The notes under the pieces: model-generated
The model's input: only the letters and a program-made list of their open reading frames with translations
Told to the model about the DNA's origin: nothing
Databases searched by the model: none
Source of the DNA: Rhizobium etli 8C-3
GTDB taxonomy: Bacteria; Pseudomonadota; Alphaproteobacteria; Rhizobiales; Rhizobiaceae
DNA: 64,000 nucleotides
Assembly: GCF_001908375.1 (NCBI RefSeq)
Contig: NZ_CP017244.1
Span: 1,302,001 to 1,366,000, forward strand
Reading direction: 5' to 3'
Part shown: positions 38,060 through 47,070 of the stretch, one piece after another
Numbering within the stretch: position 1 is the first letter of the stretch
Layout: each line of letters starts with the position of its first letter
Translations under genes and position numbers: made by a program

Positions 38060-38778
38060 TTGGACATTTCCTTGATGTCTTCCTCGACAATCTCGAGGAT
38101 TTTCAATGTTTCTGCGCGGGCAGCCTCTGGATCCTGGGCAGCGATGGCGTTGAAAAGCGTGCGGTGGAAGGGAAAGGACCGGCGCGCAAAATCCTCCCGG
38201 TCGAATGGATGGGTCCAAAAGCGCTCGAAGGTCTCGCGCATCTGCTCGAGGAGCTGACCGAACAGCGGGTTATGGGTTGCGTGATAAACAGCCATATGAA
38301 ATGCGAGGTCTTCGCGACCGGACGTGCCCTTCGCTTGGTGCACGCGCTCCATCTCGTCGAGCTTCTCTTCGATGATGGCGAGGTCACTGGCCGTCCTGCG
38401 ACGCGCAGCCACCATGCCTGCTTCGCATTCGATACCGCGGCGAACCTCCAGCGTCTGCAGAAGGACGTCACGAAGATGCGCCGTGTCAAGTGACAGCGGC
38501 ATGTGGATGGTCGCCTTGGAAACCGGCTTCAAGAGATAGGTGCCGCTTCCCATGCGCGTCTCAATCACTCCAAGGGCCTGAAAGTGTCGGATCGCCTCGC
38601 GAATAGTCGAACGGCCCACGGCAAGGGCTGCCATAAGTTCACGCTCGGCAGGCAGCCTGTCGCCTGCCTTAAGCTTCGCCGCTTCAACATAATGAGCCAG
38701 CGCCTCAGTCACCTGACGCGCCCGATCCATGGCGGGAAGCGGCCGGATCAAGGGGGTATCGCTGACATTTGCCTTCAT
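38056..38778 (-). CDS. GntR-family (FadR/FCD subclass) transcriptional regulator
   Basis: 240 aa. Winged HTH (DRLPAERELMAALAVGRSTI, then REAIRHFQALGVIETRMGSGTYL) and a helical FCD domain with the expected metal residues (DLAFHMAVYHATHNPL, then FHRTLFNAI). It is the first gene of the PLP-enzyme/ABC operon and probably autoregulates it. A half-palindromic TTGGTC-type site stands about 36 bp upstream of its ATG. The effector is probably the transported compound or its product. Confidence 0.9.
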   Translation of the reverse strand: MKANVSDTPLIRPLPAMDRARQVTEALAHYVEAAKLKAGDRLPAERELMAALAVGRSTIREAIRHFQALGVIETRMGSGTYLLKPVSKATIHMPLSLDTAHLRDVLLQTLEVRRGIECEAGMVAARRRTASDLAIIEEKLDEMERVHQAKGTSGREDLAFHMAVYHATHNPLFGQLLEQMRETFERFWTHPFDREDFARRSFPFHRTLFNAIAAQDPEAARAETLKILEIVEEDIKEMSK

Positions 38779-39171
38779 GGTTCCCCAGTAACCTCTTAAA
38801 GCAGCAGCTTGTCAAATTGGTCTGACGTCTTAGCATTTCGCAAAGAACCGTTGCCGTCAAGGTGGGCAGAGCAGCTGGTGGTGAGGATTCCCTTTCACAG
38901 TGGCCACATTTCCCGATTCTTCTTCCGTGTTTTCACTTTATCAATGTCCCGCTCGCGCCCTCCCTTAGCAATGCAAGCCTAACCAACTGACTTCCAATCA
39001 TTTTATGCAAAGACCAAGCTTGGCGTTGCTCCGAGCCTGTAAACCTGGCGGCAGGGCTCCCTCCGAAGGCGCTGGCCCCAAAAACTTTCACACTCATCTA
39101 GTCCGCCGGCTCCGCTGGGCGGTCGCCCTGGATGTTGACGTCGGTTTTCAAAGCGCCGTTCTGTATGGCGT
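38779..39171. other. Intergenic region upstream of the GntR-PLP-ABC operon
   Basis: About 390 bp with no credible gene on either strand. The left end must carry the promoter of the minus-strand operon. At 38817-38829 TTGGTCTGACGTC is an imperfect match to the TTGGTnnnACCAA type of site bound by many FadR-like GntR proteins. The remainder shows no structure I recognise. Confidence 0.4.
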
Positions 39172-39586
39172 ATGACCGGAGAACTCTTGCAACTCTACCA
39201 TTTCACCTCGTCCGCACACCTGCGCGGCATTCATAAGTACGGGCTTACAGTGGGCGATGTGGTTACCGATCTCCATAAGCCGGGCGGCAGGATCGCCGTT
39301 TGGCTCACCTCGTCGCCGAACGCCTTCGGTCACGGTCTCTCCTGGAGTGCTATCGACAAAACCGAATTCCGGTTGACCGTGAATCTGTCTAATGATGACA
39401 GGCTCGAAAAATGGTTGGACTGGGCTCTCGACAACGTCTCTGCGACAGCGGCTCATTGCCGCCGGCGGGCGCGAAGCTGACATATGGTTTCTCTTTTTTG
39501 GTTGGCTGCCCCCAAGCCTCATCAGCGAGGTTGTTTCGTTAAGAACGGGAATGCCCATCGAGAACTGGGGCGAATACCTGCCATAG
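39172..39586 (+). pseudogene. Frameshifted hypothetical gene with an LYHFTS-type N-terminus
   Basis: Two adjacent frames join into one plausible protein of about 138 aa. The first frame starts MTGELLQLYHFTSSAHLRG and runs through KYGLTVGD, GRIAVWLTSSPNAFG and LDWALDNVS. Near 39443 the sense continues one frame over as RQRLIAAGGREADIWFLFFGWLPP and ends GEYLP. The opening YHFTS..HL..I...GL..G and the VWLT strand resemble small ADP-ribosyltransferase-fold proteins (DarT/RNA 2'-phosphotransferase-like), but the similarity is weak and the function unknown. It could also be a sequencing error. Confidence 0.4.
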
Positions 39587-40064
39587 AACCAAAGCCTGCG
39601 CGGCATCTCCTTCGAAGGCCGCCACGCCTGGCAGAAGCGGATGCTTCGTGATTTCCGACGGGAAGCGGCGTCGCGCCACCGACACCTTTAAACAGAGGGG
39701 CTTAAGTCGTGGGGGTGTAATCGCACGGCGCCCACCAGCCGACTAAGCGACCGGCGGCCGGAAGATTGTAAGCATTGGTCGATGCGGTGTTTCCTACGAC
39801 GCGCGTATCGCAAAATTCACGTTCTGCGCGGTTATGACATCAATATGGACGACCTGCTCGAGCACAAGAGACTCGCACTCCGTCAAGCCGCATGACCAGT
39901 CTCATGACCGCCCAATTTCTGCGAGAACAGTCAATCAGGTCAGGAATATTATGTAATAAAATCAAAATTATATTATTGCGAAGGAAGACCTAGAGAGCCT
40001 CGCTAGCAGCTGATGTAGATGGACCCGCTCCCCAAAATGTCCTTTTGCACCCTCCAAAAGGGCC
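39587..40064. other. Region without a convincing gene, containing an AT-rich patch
   Basis: No intact reading frame with coding character was found. Scattered protein-like pieces (for example GRHAWQKRMLRDF near 39620) break off quickly and look degenerate. At about 39945-39985 a run of A/T (TATGTAATAAAATCAAAATT) stands out sharply from the GC-rich surroundings, next to a transposase remnant, and suggests a former insertion or recombination junction. Confidence 0.4.
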
Positions 40065-40190
40065 TCAAAAGCACCAGCGACGACAGCTCGGCGACAGATA
40101 AAGATCGACGATTTCACGGATCTTATCGATGAACAAAGGGTCGCCTATCTCTACGAAAGCGTCGTCTCCATTTGCCAACGTATTACGATT
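40065..40190 (-). mobile_element. IS630-family transposase remnant
   Basis: A minus-strand fragment reads FVEIGDPLFIDKIREIVDLY then LSP, which matches the conserved stretch just before the catalytic Asp of IS630-type transposases (xDPLFxxKVRDIVGLYLxPP). Sense stops right after, where the DEKSQ motif should follow, so only a relic is left. No terminal inverted repeats were recognised. Confidence 0.45.
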
Positions 40191-40268
40191 TCGCCGGCTC
40201 CAATGGTCCGCGTCAGGCACCCGCCCCGGCCGAGGCAATTCATGGTAGCGGCACAATTCTTTGCCAGA

Positions 40269-40781
40269 TCACGCCCTGCGGACGCGTGCCGCCCGTGTCA
40301 TTCCACGACGCGCAGCACCAAAACCGGCTGCCGTTGCCCAGCCCAAGACGCATCCCGCTGCCCCCCAGATCAGCCCTGCCAGATCGACGGGAACCGCTGG
40401 AACGAAGTCATTCCAAGTGTTCTTGGCAAGTGTCAGGTCGGGGCGGCGCAGCAGCAGCAATGGTCTAGTGACTGGAGGCTCCAGTGCCAACTCCCGCTGC
40501 TGTGCCGAAAGCCTGTCGTAACGCCCGAATATCCGGCGCATCGCGTCGCCTTGATTGCGGAGGAACACTTCAGGAGAGGCTGAATATACGCTGAGGGCTT
40601 CCTGACGGTCGAGGCCGTTTTGGACGGCCTGTGAATCAAATGCATCGACGATCTTCCTCAATTCGTCCAGGGCCCCACCGATGCGCTGGCGGTACTGTTG
40701 GGCAAATTCAGGTCCTTGCGAGAAAACGACGCCACCCAGTAGCGCCATGACTATTGTCAACACTCGTGCCAGAAGTCCCAT
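40269..40781 (-). CDS. DUF2937 family protein
   Basis: 170 aa. An N-terminal hydrophobic segment (residues 3-20), then FSQGPEFAQQYRQRIGGALDEL, the DUF2937 signature, a helical region, and a second hydrophobic segment near the C-terminus (LAGLIWGAAGCVLGWATAAG) followed by a basic tail. This is a membrane-associated protein of unknown function, common in Alphaproteobacteria. It is transcribed divergently from the 59-residue gene at 40930, with about 150 bp between. Confidence 0.75.
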   Translation of the reverse strand: MGLLARVLTIVMALLGGVVFSQGPEFAQQYRQRIGGALDELRKIVDAFDSQAVQNGLDRQEALSVYSASPEVFLRNQGDAMRRIFGRYDRLSAQQRELALEPPVTRPLLLLRRPDLTLAKNTWNDFVPAVPVDLAGLIWGAAGCVLGWATAAGFGAARRGMTRAARVRRA

Positions 40782-40882
40782 CCGAAGCCTCGCGTCGTCA
40801 AATATCGAAACGACTGCGATCCTCGGATGGTTGCGTGTGAGCGATGAAATTTGTCCGATCCTGGCGTGCGTGGCGGCTTCTT

Positions 40883-40908
40883 GGAACTAGATCGCCACCA
40901 TCGGTGTT
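40883..40908 (+). promoter_or_regulatory. Candidate EcfG (general stress sigma) promoter
   Basis: GGAAC at 40883-40887 and TGTT at 40905-40908 are 17 bp apart. The alphaproteobacterial EcfG/RpoE2 consensus is GGAAC-N16/17-CGTT, so three of four bases of the downstream box and the spacing fit. It is placed 22 bp before the start of the 59-residue gene. Confidence 0.45.
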
Positions 40909-40929
40909 CTTGGTGCAAGGGAGATTGCC

Positions 40930-41109
40930 ATGAGCACCAACGACACGAACGCCACTCGAGAACAGCGCCGTCCAAAAGACGTCAAGCCGGTACCCGAGAA
41001 GCCTGATCCTGCCGACAAGGAGTCGATCGCACCCACCGTTCCGCCAGCCGGTACGCGGGACGAGAGCGAGCGTCCGATCGTCGACCCGGTGACCGGCGTC
41101 TCCCTTTGA
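40930..41109 (+). CDS. Small Pro-rich charged hypothetical protein (59 aa)
   Basis: 59 codons with a good ribosome site (AAGGGAG). The protein is hydrophilic and probably disordered (MSTNDTNATREQRRPKD, then PVPEKPDPADKE) and ends DPVTGVSL, with no membrane span or known domain. Small proteins of this kind with an EcfG promoter are common in the general stress regulon of rhizobia, and the promoter-like GGAAC/TGTT pair upstream supports that. No specific function can be given. Confidence 0.55.
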   Translation: MSTNDTNATREQRRPKDVKPVPEKPDPADKESIAPTVPPAGTRDESERPIVDPVTGVSL

Positions 41110-41823
41110 TCCGTCATGAAATCGCTAGCTCCGTGCATATCGACCTTGACGTCGCATTGGCCACGGTGGCGCACAAATTGGCTACTCTGGTCAGGTGCCG
41201 CCAATGCGACGCCCAGCCGGTGGTGCGAGCCGACATGATCGCCTTGTTTCTACGTTCAATATTTTCTAGCACGCGTCGTGCATCGGCGAGACCCAGACCG
41301 TCCAGGGCATCAGGGCACAGCCTATCTGAAGGTCTCTGGCGGAGAAGATTCCGGCCCTCGCGGCGCGAACTCTAAGTCTTCACGTTCCACCTGAGCGATT
41401 TCTCAATCACCAGCCGTGCGTCGAGGGCTCCTCCTTTGGTCGGATTCTAGACATGGCGACGGCTACCCAACGCGCTCAGCCCTTACACGCGGTGACCTGG
41501 ATGCCCTTAAAAGTCGACAGACGAGATTGCTAGCGCGCGGTGAGCGCCTGCTTGAGGACGCTACCCGCTCAGAACCCGGCGATAACGCTTCACCGGACAC
41601 GCCCAAATGTCGAGGTCATCGAGGGCCTGGATGGTCTGCGTGTGTCGTCGGGATGCCAATGAACGGACGCAACCTAGTAGAATGTGGCAGCCAGACCTTC
41701 TTCGCATCCACCCAACCGTCATCGCTGACTTTCTGCCGCACGCCTACTAAGCTGGCCGCAGACGACCATACCCTTAACGAGTAGGCGAACTGGAGATCTG
41801 GGACCAGCGACTGTTCCCCCGCC
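41110..41823. other. 714-bp stretch without a convincing gene
   Basis: Several short open frames exist, but none has a ribosome site plus protein-like sequence along its length. A fragment near 41140-41240 (VALATVAHKLATLVRCRQC) looks like a piece of a small Cys-containing protein and may be a relic. Nothing else was recognised. Confidence 0.4.
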
Positions 41824-42225
41824 TTATTCGGCAGCCGCTAGATAGACCCTATTTTGTGAGGAAGCGGCTAGGCCATGAACCCTGGCTTCAGTCTTGGCGA
41901 TCAGCTGGTAGAATTCGTCCTGCGCTTCAACGTCCAGCTGGATAACGGCGTTCACATCGTCTGGCGTGTCACAGACGCAAGCGACCGCCGAGATAGGACA
42001 CACGCCGCCTGGATAACGTTTGCCAGTGCCGGTATAAGCGCGGCGACCCCAACGTTGCGAATAAACAGTCTCTTCACGGTCGAGGTGCAGAATGGTCCCC
42101 TTGCACGCGGTGACAATGGCGGCCTTGCCATAGGCGAACCAGTGGTAGTTCAACTTTCGCAGTATATATTTTCCTGTGATGTCCTCGCCCGCCAGCTCTG
42201 CCGGGTCATTAATCATTCTGATCAT
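41824..42225 (-). CDS. Hypothetical protein (133 aa)
   Basis: Reads MIRMINDPAELAGEDITGKY and continues as a mixed alpha/beta soluble protein with three Cys residues (VTACKG, GGVCPISAVACVCDTP would be grouped in the middle). It has GAGG seven bases ahead of the ATG and normal amino-acid composition, which supports a real gene. No domain was recognised and there are no membrane segments. It stands alone between two gene-free stretches. Confidence 0.5.
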   Translation of the reverse strand: MIRMINDPAELAGEDITGKYILRKLNYHWFAYGKAAIVTACKGTILHLDREETVYSQRWGRRAYTGTGKRYPGGVCPISAVACVCDTPDDVNAVIQLDVEAQDEFYQLIAKTEARVHGLAASSQNRVYLAAAE

Positions 42226-42802
42226 GGTGACTACCTCTCATCGCTCGCTAATATCCGTCAGGACCGTTAGGACGACAAGAGAGAAAAACGTAGCATTCGG
42301 AGTAACTTAGTCACAAAGTGTTTCTGATTCTTACAGTGCTTCGAGCGCCCGTTCATCTGGCTGGCGGCGTTTGGAGAACGCATTATGGCCTCTGCCTAAA
42401 AGGCAAGATGCAGGTATCAGACTGTTCAATGGCAAGCGGTATTCAGGTCGAACTATCCTAAAACGTCCAAGGCTTGGGGCCCTGAACGGCGGACAGAATG
42501 GGCAAAATCCTTGTTCCCGCCGGATCGAGCGGGTGTGTTCCACGCGCTTCTCTCGTGCCAGCATCGGCGTCATATCGCCTGCCCTGCGCTGGGAGCAAAC
42601 CCTGGCTTCGTTCCACCGGTCCTTCATGGACAAAGGAAACGCGGACGGACTGGTTTCCTATCGAAGTTTCGGCGGCGATGAAGCGGACGCGCGACTTACG
42701 ACGGCTGCTTGGCTTTTCTTTGCCAATATTGGGCAGACTCGCATAAGGGGGCAGCGGTTCTCGAAGATTTCGATGGCGCCAAACTGGCTGCGAAGGCATC
42801 CC
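42226..42802. other. 577-bp stretch without a convincing gene
   Basis: Open frames on both strands here have Arg/Ser/Pro-rich translations and lack ribosome sites, as expected of GC-rich non-coding DNA. It lies downstream of the yihY-like gene (same strand) and upstream of the 133-aa hypothetical gene. No repeat or RNA structure stood out. Confidence 0.4.
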
Positions 42803-43897
42803 TCAGCGCAGCCCGTCTGCGGTCTCGCCGAGAGTGTCCGCCACATAGGCTCCGCGTGATCCCATTGGCAATGGCGCCCCCGTGGTAGTGTCCTTCGCCG
42901 TCTGGTGTTCAAGCTCCGCATTCAGCTCGCCTCCCACGATCAGGATGACGATCGACAGCCAGATCCAGACCAGAAAACCCATCAGCGCACCCAGGGTGCC
43001 GTAGGTCGCGTTGTAGTTGGCGAAGTGGTTGAGGTAGAACGAAAATACAACCGACATTGCAAACCATGAAAGGGTAACGAGAAAGGCACCCCATGTCATC
43101 CATCGGAGCTTGGCGGGCTCGCGGCTCGGACCGAAGCGATAGGCGGCGGTGGTCGCTGCCGCCGCTATCAAAAGCAACAACGGCCATCTCAGAAGCAGGG
43201 CCAGGTGCTCCTTGAATAGGTCGAGCCAAAGATAGGAAAGCACTACAGGCATGACAGCGACCAGCCCTATCATTAGGGCAGCAGAAAGCATCGCGCCGAA
43301 AGTGAAGCACAGCCCGACGAGGTTAAGCTTGATCAGTCCCCGCTTTTCCTTTTCTTCATAAGCCACGTTCATCGCATCGAAGATCGCCAAAGTCCCGCTG
43401 TGGGTGCTCCAAAGGGCGATGGCAAGGCCAATGAAGAAAGTGATGCCAAGCGTCGAGTTGCGGCTTTCGGCGAGGCTCTTGATGCGATCGGCGATGAGAT
43501 CGAAAGCGCCCGGCGGAAGCAGTCCGGACAGCTCGCGGAGATGGTCAGCCATGGTGGCCGGATCCGCAATCAGCCCGTATAGCGCGACGAGTGCCGACAG
43601 CGAGGGGAACAAACCCAATAAGAGGTAGAACGTCACTCCGGCTGCGATGAGTGTCACACGATCATCGACGACTTCGTGAACCACCCGCCAGAAGACGTCG
43701 CGTAAGCCCTTCACAGGTATCGCCTCGGGGACGCTTGCGTCCCTTCCTCGGCCAGCCTCGAGCTCGGTCTCCACTGATCCATTTGGCGTGTCTGCGTGCG
43801 TACCCTTCAGTGCGACGAGTACGCAGCCCGCAACGACAAGGAGGGTGGCGATGCTCGACAGGTTGATGTGCGGACGACTGAGCATAGGTAATTCCAT
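42803..43897 (-). CDS. YihY/BrkB (UPF0761) family inner-membrane protein
   Basis: 364 aa. A short N-terminal hydrophobic segment (13-30) and a linker precede the family core, which begins DVFWRVVHEVVDDRVTLIAAGVTFYLLLGLFP and has about six membrane helices. Other family features are ALWSTHSGTLAIFDAMNVAYEEKEKRG and YNATYGTLGALMGFLVWIWLS. The family was once annotated as ribonuclease BN, which is now considered wrong. Its role is unknown, possibly in envelope or transport functions. A second ATG four codons in is an alternative start. Confidence 0.88.
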   Translation of the reverse strand: MELPMLSRPHINLSSIATLLVVAGCVLVALKGTHADTPNGSVETELEAGRGRDASVPEAIPVKGLRDVFWRVVHEVVDDRVTLIAAGVTFYLLLGLFPSLSALVALYGLIADPATMADHLRELSGLLPPGAFDLIADRIKSLAESRNSTLGITFFIGLAIALWSTHSGTLAIFDAMNVAYEEKEKRGLIKLNLVGLCFTFGAMLSAALMIGLVAVMPVVLSYLWLDLFKEHLALLLRWPLLLLIAAAATTAAYRFGPSREPAKLRWMTWGAFLVTLSWFAMSVVFSFYLNHFANYNATYGTLGALMGFLVWIWLSIVILIVGGELNAELEHQTAKDTTTGAPLPMGSRGAYVADTLGETADGLR

Positions 43898-44423
43898 TTC
43901 AGCAGAAATAGCAGTTGGCCACGCTTCTTCTTGATGTCGCTGTTGCCTTGCTGACGCTAAGATTTGTCCGTCACCTCGACCGACCTGAAAGCATCATGAA
44001 CGTCGTATGCGATTGAACAGCCTTGTTAGAGACTTCTGTTGCGATCTTCAGCGTTGATCAATCTTCGAATACAGAGCCACGCGCGTGTTTTTTCCGCGTC
44101 CTGGCTTCGCCGAGTTTTTTGTGCTTCGGTTTCAGCATGCGGCATCACGCACGGCGGCTGCCGCATCTCATGAACCATCAATGGGTAGGTTTGTTCCTCG
44201 CCAGTGACAAGGTTCGCAAAACCTCGCGCCTGCGAGCTTCTCTGTGTCGGCAGATCATGAGGGATTGCTGCCCATCAACGAGTAAGCGATCTCGCTGGAC
44301 CGATTTTTTCTGCTGCCACGGAAGCAGCGTCACGGAGCCGCTTCTTGGGAGGCAGCTTGACGGCACCAGATGCGCCCGAATGAATATAGCAGCGTGCGTC
44401 ATATCGGGGCGGTGGCGGCGGTC
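43898..44423. other. 526-bp stretch without a convincing gene
   Basis: It separates the yihY-like gene from a small-gene pair. Frames on both strands are short or have low-complexity Arg/Ser/Cys-rich translations and poor ribosome sites. The part next to 43897 must carry the promoter for the yihY-like gene. No palindromes or repeats were noted. Confidence 0.4.
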
Positions 44424-44672
44424 TTACTGCAGGGTCACGTGAGCCGGATATGCACGAGCCATCTCCGGACGTTGCTCGAATGTCCGGCGAAGAATCCGCG
44501 CTGCGTCGTCCATAATGAAGACGAGGTCCGTAAGGCGCTCGATCTCCGTGTGTATTCGATATGCCTCGACGTCGTCGAGACTTCCACTTCCGATCAGCCT
44601 TCTCGCCTTTTCGATCAAGCGTTCGGTCCGGTCGACGATGTCCAGGCAGCGGCGTATAATGACTTCGAGCAT
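44424..44672 (-). CDS. Small helical hypothetical protein (82 aa)
   Basis: Starts MLEVIIRRCLDIVDRTERLI at 44672, where GAGGGG gives a good ribosome site; the longer frame to 44726 has none. The protein is almost entirely amphipathic helix (EIERLTDLVFIMDDAARILRR), soluble, with no recognised domain. It lies 67 bp downstream of the DUF883-like gene on the same strand and may be co-transcribed with it. Confidence 0.55.
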   Translation of the reverse strand: MLEVIIRRCLDIVDRTERLIEKARRLIGSGSLDDVEAYRIHTEIERLTDLVFIMDDAARILRRTFEQRPEMARAYPAHVTLQ

Positions 44673-44739
44673 GCGTGTCCCCTCGCTTGCATGACGCAGC
44701 GTGGGGGAGAATCGATCGATAGGCAATCCCTAAATGTCA

Positions 44740-45153
44740 CTAAAGACGGTCGCGGATACGGTCGTAAAGATCGCGGATTTCGTCGAGCACCCGGTCGTAG
44801 CGTGAACGAGGGGTCGATGACCGGAGACTGGCGATCGCAAAGGCAAACGCACCGGCGACCGCCGCGGCGGCCAGGAGTGATGAAACAGGATAGAGCTTGA
44901 CCGTTGCTTCAGTCTGGCGTGCGGCTTGTCTTGCGCCACCCCTCACGGTTTGCGCGGCTTCGGAAATCTGTTGCCGCAACACCTCCATCTGCTTTCGCAG
45001 GGCGCTGATCTCTTCACGAGGATCATAGTCCGGCTGAGGCGGAATGCCTACCGCGGCGGTTTTGGTGTCGACAATCGCCTTGGGGACAGGCTCGCCTATC
45101 TTGGCACCCTTGGCAACCAAGGGCGCGGTATCGGTTCTTTTGCGAGGCGGCAT
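44740..45153 (-). CDS. ElaB/YqjD/DUF883-like membrane-anchored protein
   Basis: 137 aa. A basic N-terminus is followed by a coiled-coil (about 45-80: EEISALRKQMEVLRQQISEAA), then a single C-terminal membrane helix (SSLLAAAAVAGAFAFAIASL) and a charged tail. This architecture matches the YqjD/ElaB/DUF883 group, whose E. coli members tether ribosomes to the membrane in stationary phase. GGGAG stands ahead of the ATG. The neighbourhood of small stress-type genes fits such a role. Confidence 0.65.
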   Translation of the reverse strand: MPPRKRTDTAPLVAKGAKIGEPVPKAIVDTKTAAVGIPPQPDYDPREEISALRKQMEVLRQQISEAAQTVRGGARQAARQTEATVKLYPVSSLLAAAAVAGAFAFAIASLRSSTPRSRYDRVLDEIRDLYDRIRDRL

Positions 45154-45544
45154 GGCGGTCTCCCTAATATGGTCTTTCCACGTTAACTGGAGCAGCCGGT
45201 CCTGGGTTCAAGCGCACTAGACTTTGGACCTCGCAGTGGCATTGCTACGGCACCGAACTGGATGATGCAGCGTCTGGGTGCGCAGTCCAGCCCGATGGGC
45301 TGCGCTGTAAAAGCGGATCCCAGCGATGCACCGCCTCGGAAGGACTGCAACCTATGGAACTGTCCGGCATACAGCGCTTGCAGCTTTCCGGGTCCTCAAC
45401 CTGTCGAGGTCCTTCACCCGTTTTTGTCGTAGCGGACCATCTCCAGTTCCATCATGGTCTTTTGGTCCAGCCCTTCATAGGCGGCGCGCGAAACTGCCCT
45501 CGGCAGTTCATTCGCTTATGCGTGCACTTCAAACGTGCCTGACG
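45154..45544. other. 391-bp stretch without a convincing gene
   Basis: It lies between the DUF883-like gene and the frameshifted GGDEF gene, both on the minus strand. Plus-strand frames are short and run antisense into the GGDEF gene. Its left end should hold the DUF883 gene promoter. Only a poor GGAAC-like element (TGAAC) was seen. Confidence 0.35.
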
Positions 45545-46799
45545 TTATCTGAACGCCACCTCCATGTGTTGCCGGTCCTGGGCGATCACCTGACAACCCG
45601 TTTCGAAACCTTCTCCTTTAATGGCCAGAACGAACTCGGGAGGAATACCGGCCGAGTTTGAAACGGAAAGCCCGGCGCTATCGCTACCAAGAGACCTAAT
45701 GGTGCAGTCGATGGTTGAACGTCGATCGTTAAAAATGATGGAACCGGCCTTCAGGACCCGACGACGGCTACCCGTCGTCGGGTCCGTTTGAATGGAACTC
45801 CACGAAACGCAACGATTTCGTCCCTTATGCTTGGCCTGATACATCGCCGCGTCCGCCTGGGCCAGAAGTGTCTCGATGTCTTTGCTGACGATCGAGAGTG
45901 CCGAAACTCCGAAGCTGGCTGTCGCGCTCAGCGTGCCATAGTCGCCGCAGACTTCCTGCGACGAGATCGCAGTCCTCAGTTTTTCTGCGACTGCAATTGC
46001 GCCTTCCCGGTCGATATGGGGAAGGATAATGGCAAACTCTTCGCCTCCGAGGCGGCCGAACAGATCGCTGGCCCTCAGGGCTGTCCTGCATGTTGAAGCG
46101 ACAGTTTTGAGAACCTCGTCTCCGGCAGCATGACCATAGGTGTCGTTGACCCGCTTGAAATGATCGATGTCGAAGACGACACAGGAAAGACTGTGTTTGT
46201 GCCGCAAAGCCAGAGAGATGAATTGCTCCGCTTCCTGCTTGAAGGCGCGCCGCGTAAGAGCTTCGGTCAGGCTGTCGGTGGCTGCCGATTGCAGCAATTC
46301 GATCCGGTCCATGGCGGCACCTGCAAGCTCGGTGAGGATCGCCAGATCCTTGCTGCCGAATGATCTTGGCCTGCGATCTATCGCGCACACCGTACCGATT
46401 GCGTGTCCGTCATGCGTTTTCAACGGGACGCCTGCATAAAAACGGATGTGGGACTCGCCCGTCACCGCCCGGATGCTTCGAAAACCGCGGATCCTTGGTG
46501 GAATCCTCCACGACGATTGGTTCTTCGCAGTCCACGACGTAGCGGCAGAACGTGTTTTCGCGCGGCACCTCATCGGATGAAAGGCCCGAGCAGGCCTTAT
46601 ACCATTGACGATGTGCATCGATCACCGAGACGATTCCGATATCGATTGCGAAGATTTCCTTGATCAGCCGCACCACCCGATCGAAACCTTCGTCTCTTGG
46701 CGTGTCGAGCAGGTCGAAGCGTTCCAGTGCAGCCAAGCGGGCTCTTTCCCGCTGGGCGGCCTCTGCAACTGACTTCCCGAATGGTCTTGCCCCTGCCAT
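45545..46799 (-). pseudogene. GAF-GGDEF-PilZ protein gene, single-base frameshift
   Basis: The start (46799, after GAGGAGAG) reads MAGARPFGKSVAEAAQRE and enters a GAF domain (RLAALERFDLLDTPRDEGFD, then DSTKDPRFSKHP). The sense then moves to another frame (VTGESHIRFYAGVPL) and runs through a GGDEF domain with active-site GGEEF and an intact RxxD inhibitory site (RASD five residues before). It ends in a PilZ-like domain (AGSIIFNDRRSTIDCTIRSLG). One extra C in CCC at 46468-46470 explains the shift, and the total length of 1255 bp is one over a multiple of three. If corrected, it encodes a 417-aa diguanylate cyclase with its own c-di-GMP receptor domain. A sequencing error is possible. Confidence 0.75.
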
Positions 46800-47070
46800 T
46801 TCCGCGTCTCTCCTCAAAGGTTCATGGCGTCGATGATCCAATCGAAAAATTAACAAAGGAATTCGGCGATGGCGAAAAATTGACGCTGAGGGATTCGTTG
46901 GCCGCCTACTGAGCGCCTGACGCGCTTGAAATATCCGTCGAGCCGCAGTCTCCGCAGCCATTGTGGTGGCAGCTCAGACTTGTCAACCATTTCCCAGCGC
47001 CGATCACGTCGCTTCAGCAGTATCGTGAACTGGTTTTTCTGCGCGCTCGGCGTTTGACGGCTGCTGAAAC

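Noticed and set aside
41416..41784. 122-codon plus-strand frame in the gene-poor stretch
   Set aside because: No good ribosome site, Arg/Ser/Thr-rich random-looking translation, no recognisable domain.
42371..42859. 162-codon plus-strand frame overlapping the end of the yihY-like gene
   Set aside because: Composition looks non-coding and it would run antisense into a certain gene.
44023..44442. 139-codon plus-strand frame
   Set aside because: Cys/Arg/Ser-rich translation without motif, and it overlaps the better-supported 82-aa gene.
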